DNA of 64,000 bases, from contig NC_069095.1 of the NCBI RefSeq assembly GCF_947172395.1, positions 9,734,001 to 9,798,000 on the forward strand, written 5' to 3'. Position numbers and translations under genes: made by a program. Of this stretch, positions 63,112 to 64,000 are shown piece after piece. The stretch is from Bicyclus anynana. Its lineage: Eukaryota > Arthropoda > Insecta > Lepidoptera > Nymphalidae. The notes beneath the pieces were generated by a model. That model worked only from the letters and a program-made list of their open reading frames with translations, was not told the origin of the DNA and did no database searches. Positions within the stretch are counted from its first letter, which is position 1; each line of letters begins with the position of its first letter.

Positions 63112-63630
63112 CACGATCGGAGCATTAATGCGCGGGTAGCGTTAAGAGCGGTCGCAGGCGCACTGAGCTAGACTTTGAGTTACATTAATGATAATTTAAC
63201 AACATTGTTCCGCCCTAGCACGTAAAGTACAACATTTTATGGTGCCCGATTGTCTATTTGTGATACAAAGTTAAAATTACTCAGAAGTACGAATGTAAAT
63301 GTATTGCCACTGGCTACAAAATGTTTATGTTGCTTCATTATCTGTTTATGACATCACGTAAAAACTACTACAGTTACGTACATAGGGTTTTAAAACTAGT
63401 GACGTATTAATTAAAGCCGTTTCTGATAGAACCACGGTCTTTAAATCCTAAAAGTTTATGATTTAATCGGCTTTAGTTAATTCATCACTGTGCTGGCACC
63501 GCCTTCAAAGTGATCAGAAGGTAGCACATACGATGTTATTTTTCGCTTTTTAGTTCATTTATGTGATTTTGAAGTTGGTTCAATTTTTTTTGTTACAAAG
63601 AGTTTATTTTTCGGTTTTTATGTGTCCTAG

Positions 63631-63838
63631 CATTTAATTTTTAACCGACTTCAAAAAAAGGAGGAGGTTTCTCAATTCGACCGTGAAAATTAAATGGAAC
63701 CAATCTGGAAGTATTTCAAATAAAAAAAAATTAAATTGGTCAAAAATTACGAAGTTATGCGGGTAACAAACATAAAAAAAAACACATACGCGTCGAATTG
63801 AGAACCTCCTCCTTTTTTGAGTCGGTTAAAAATAAATG
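63631..63838. mobile_element. MITE-like element M4 with about 50-bp inverted ends
   Basis: Left arm 63631-63681 (CATTTAATTTTTAACCGACT, GGAGGAGGTTTCTCAATTCG) and right arm 63792-63838 are inverted repeats. The interior is AT-rich with poly-A runs. A fragment of the same kind (TTTTTGAAGTCGGTTGTATT) lies near 42812. No coding capacity. Confidence 0.75.
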
Positions 63839-64000
63839 TTCTTCGTATCTTTGGTATGTCATTCATTTTGTATCTTCATTAAGAACTTATCATCTTTCTA
63901 GTATGTTTGGGTCAAATATTGTAACGGACCAAACACAACAACCCCAACTATAATATAATTTTCATCTGGACTTCAGTCGGTTTAATTTCCGTTTAGCAAA
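63839..64000. other. Anonymous end of window
   Basis: No recognised feature. Confidence 0.4.

Overview
The window reads as transposon-rich, AT-rich intergenic or intronic DNA of an insect, most probably a moth or butterfly (Lepidoptera). The inference rests on repeat content: BEL/Pao LTR retrotransposons, a Jockey-type LINE, RTE-type LINE 3' ends with ATGATG tails, several tRNA-derived SINE families, and two very abundant short repeats whose heads read GACGCCGCGCGGTTTTAC and GCGGACGCCCGCGACTTCG. I found no host gene I can name. The only long coding frames belong to retroelements.

Layout. 1-4131: 3' part of a BEL/Pao element (BEL1) with a 1,298-codon open frame in which the RT core, part of RNase H and the integrase core are missing, ending in a 3' LTR. 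4.1-26.2 kb: a mosaic of SINEs (called A, B, C, F here), LINE 3' ends, short repeats P and Q, a G-rich minisatellite at 6.3-6.74 kb, small inverted-repeat elements and anonymous AT-rich DNA. 26,282-33,647: a complete BEL/Pao element (BEL2) on the minus strand with two 615-bp LTRs that read the same, a 5-bp ACAAG target duplication, primer-binding site, gag and pol. 33.7-41.0 kb: SINE/RTE mosaic plus a GC-rich island near 36.5 kb. 41,092-42,134: 5'-truncated Jockey LINE, minus strand. 42.2-64.0 kb: more SINE, RTE and P/Q copies, a cluster of fold-back elements (44.7-46.6 kb), inverted-repeat MITE-like elements (55.3, 58.2, 60.8, 63.6 kb), and a three-unit tandem repeat split by a SINE (61.9-62.6 kb).

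How the parts relate. BEL2 looks recently inserted and could be active. Its gag and pol lie in one reading frame separated by a single TAG, and pol has no ATG before its protease active site, so protease-RT-RNase H-integrase would require stop-codon readthrough. The SINEs cannot move alone. SINE A and SINE F share a 3' tail under different tRNA-like heads, and SINE B ends in the same ATGATG tail as the RTE fragments, which suggests partner LINEs supply the machinery.

All family calls are from reading motifs; nothing was searched against a database. Repeat-family letters are local labels.
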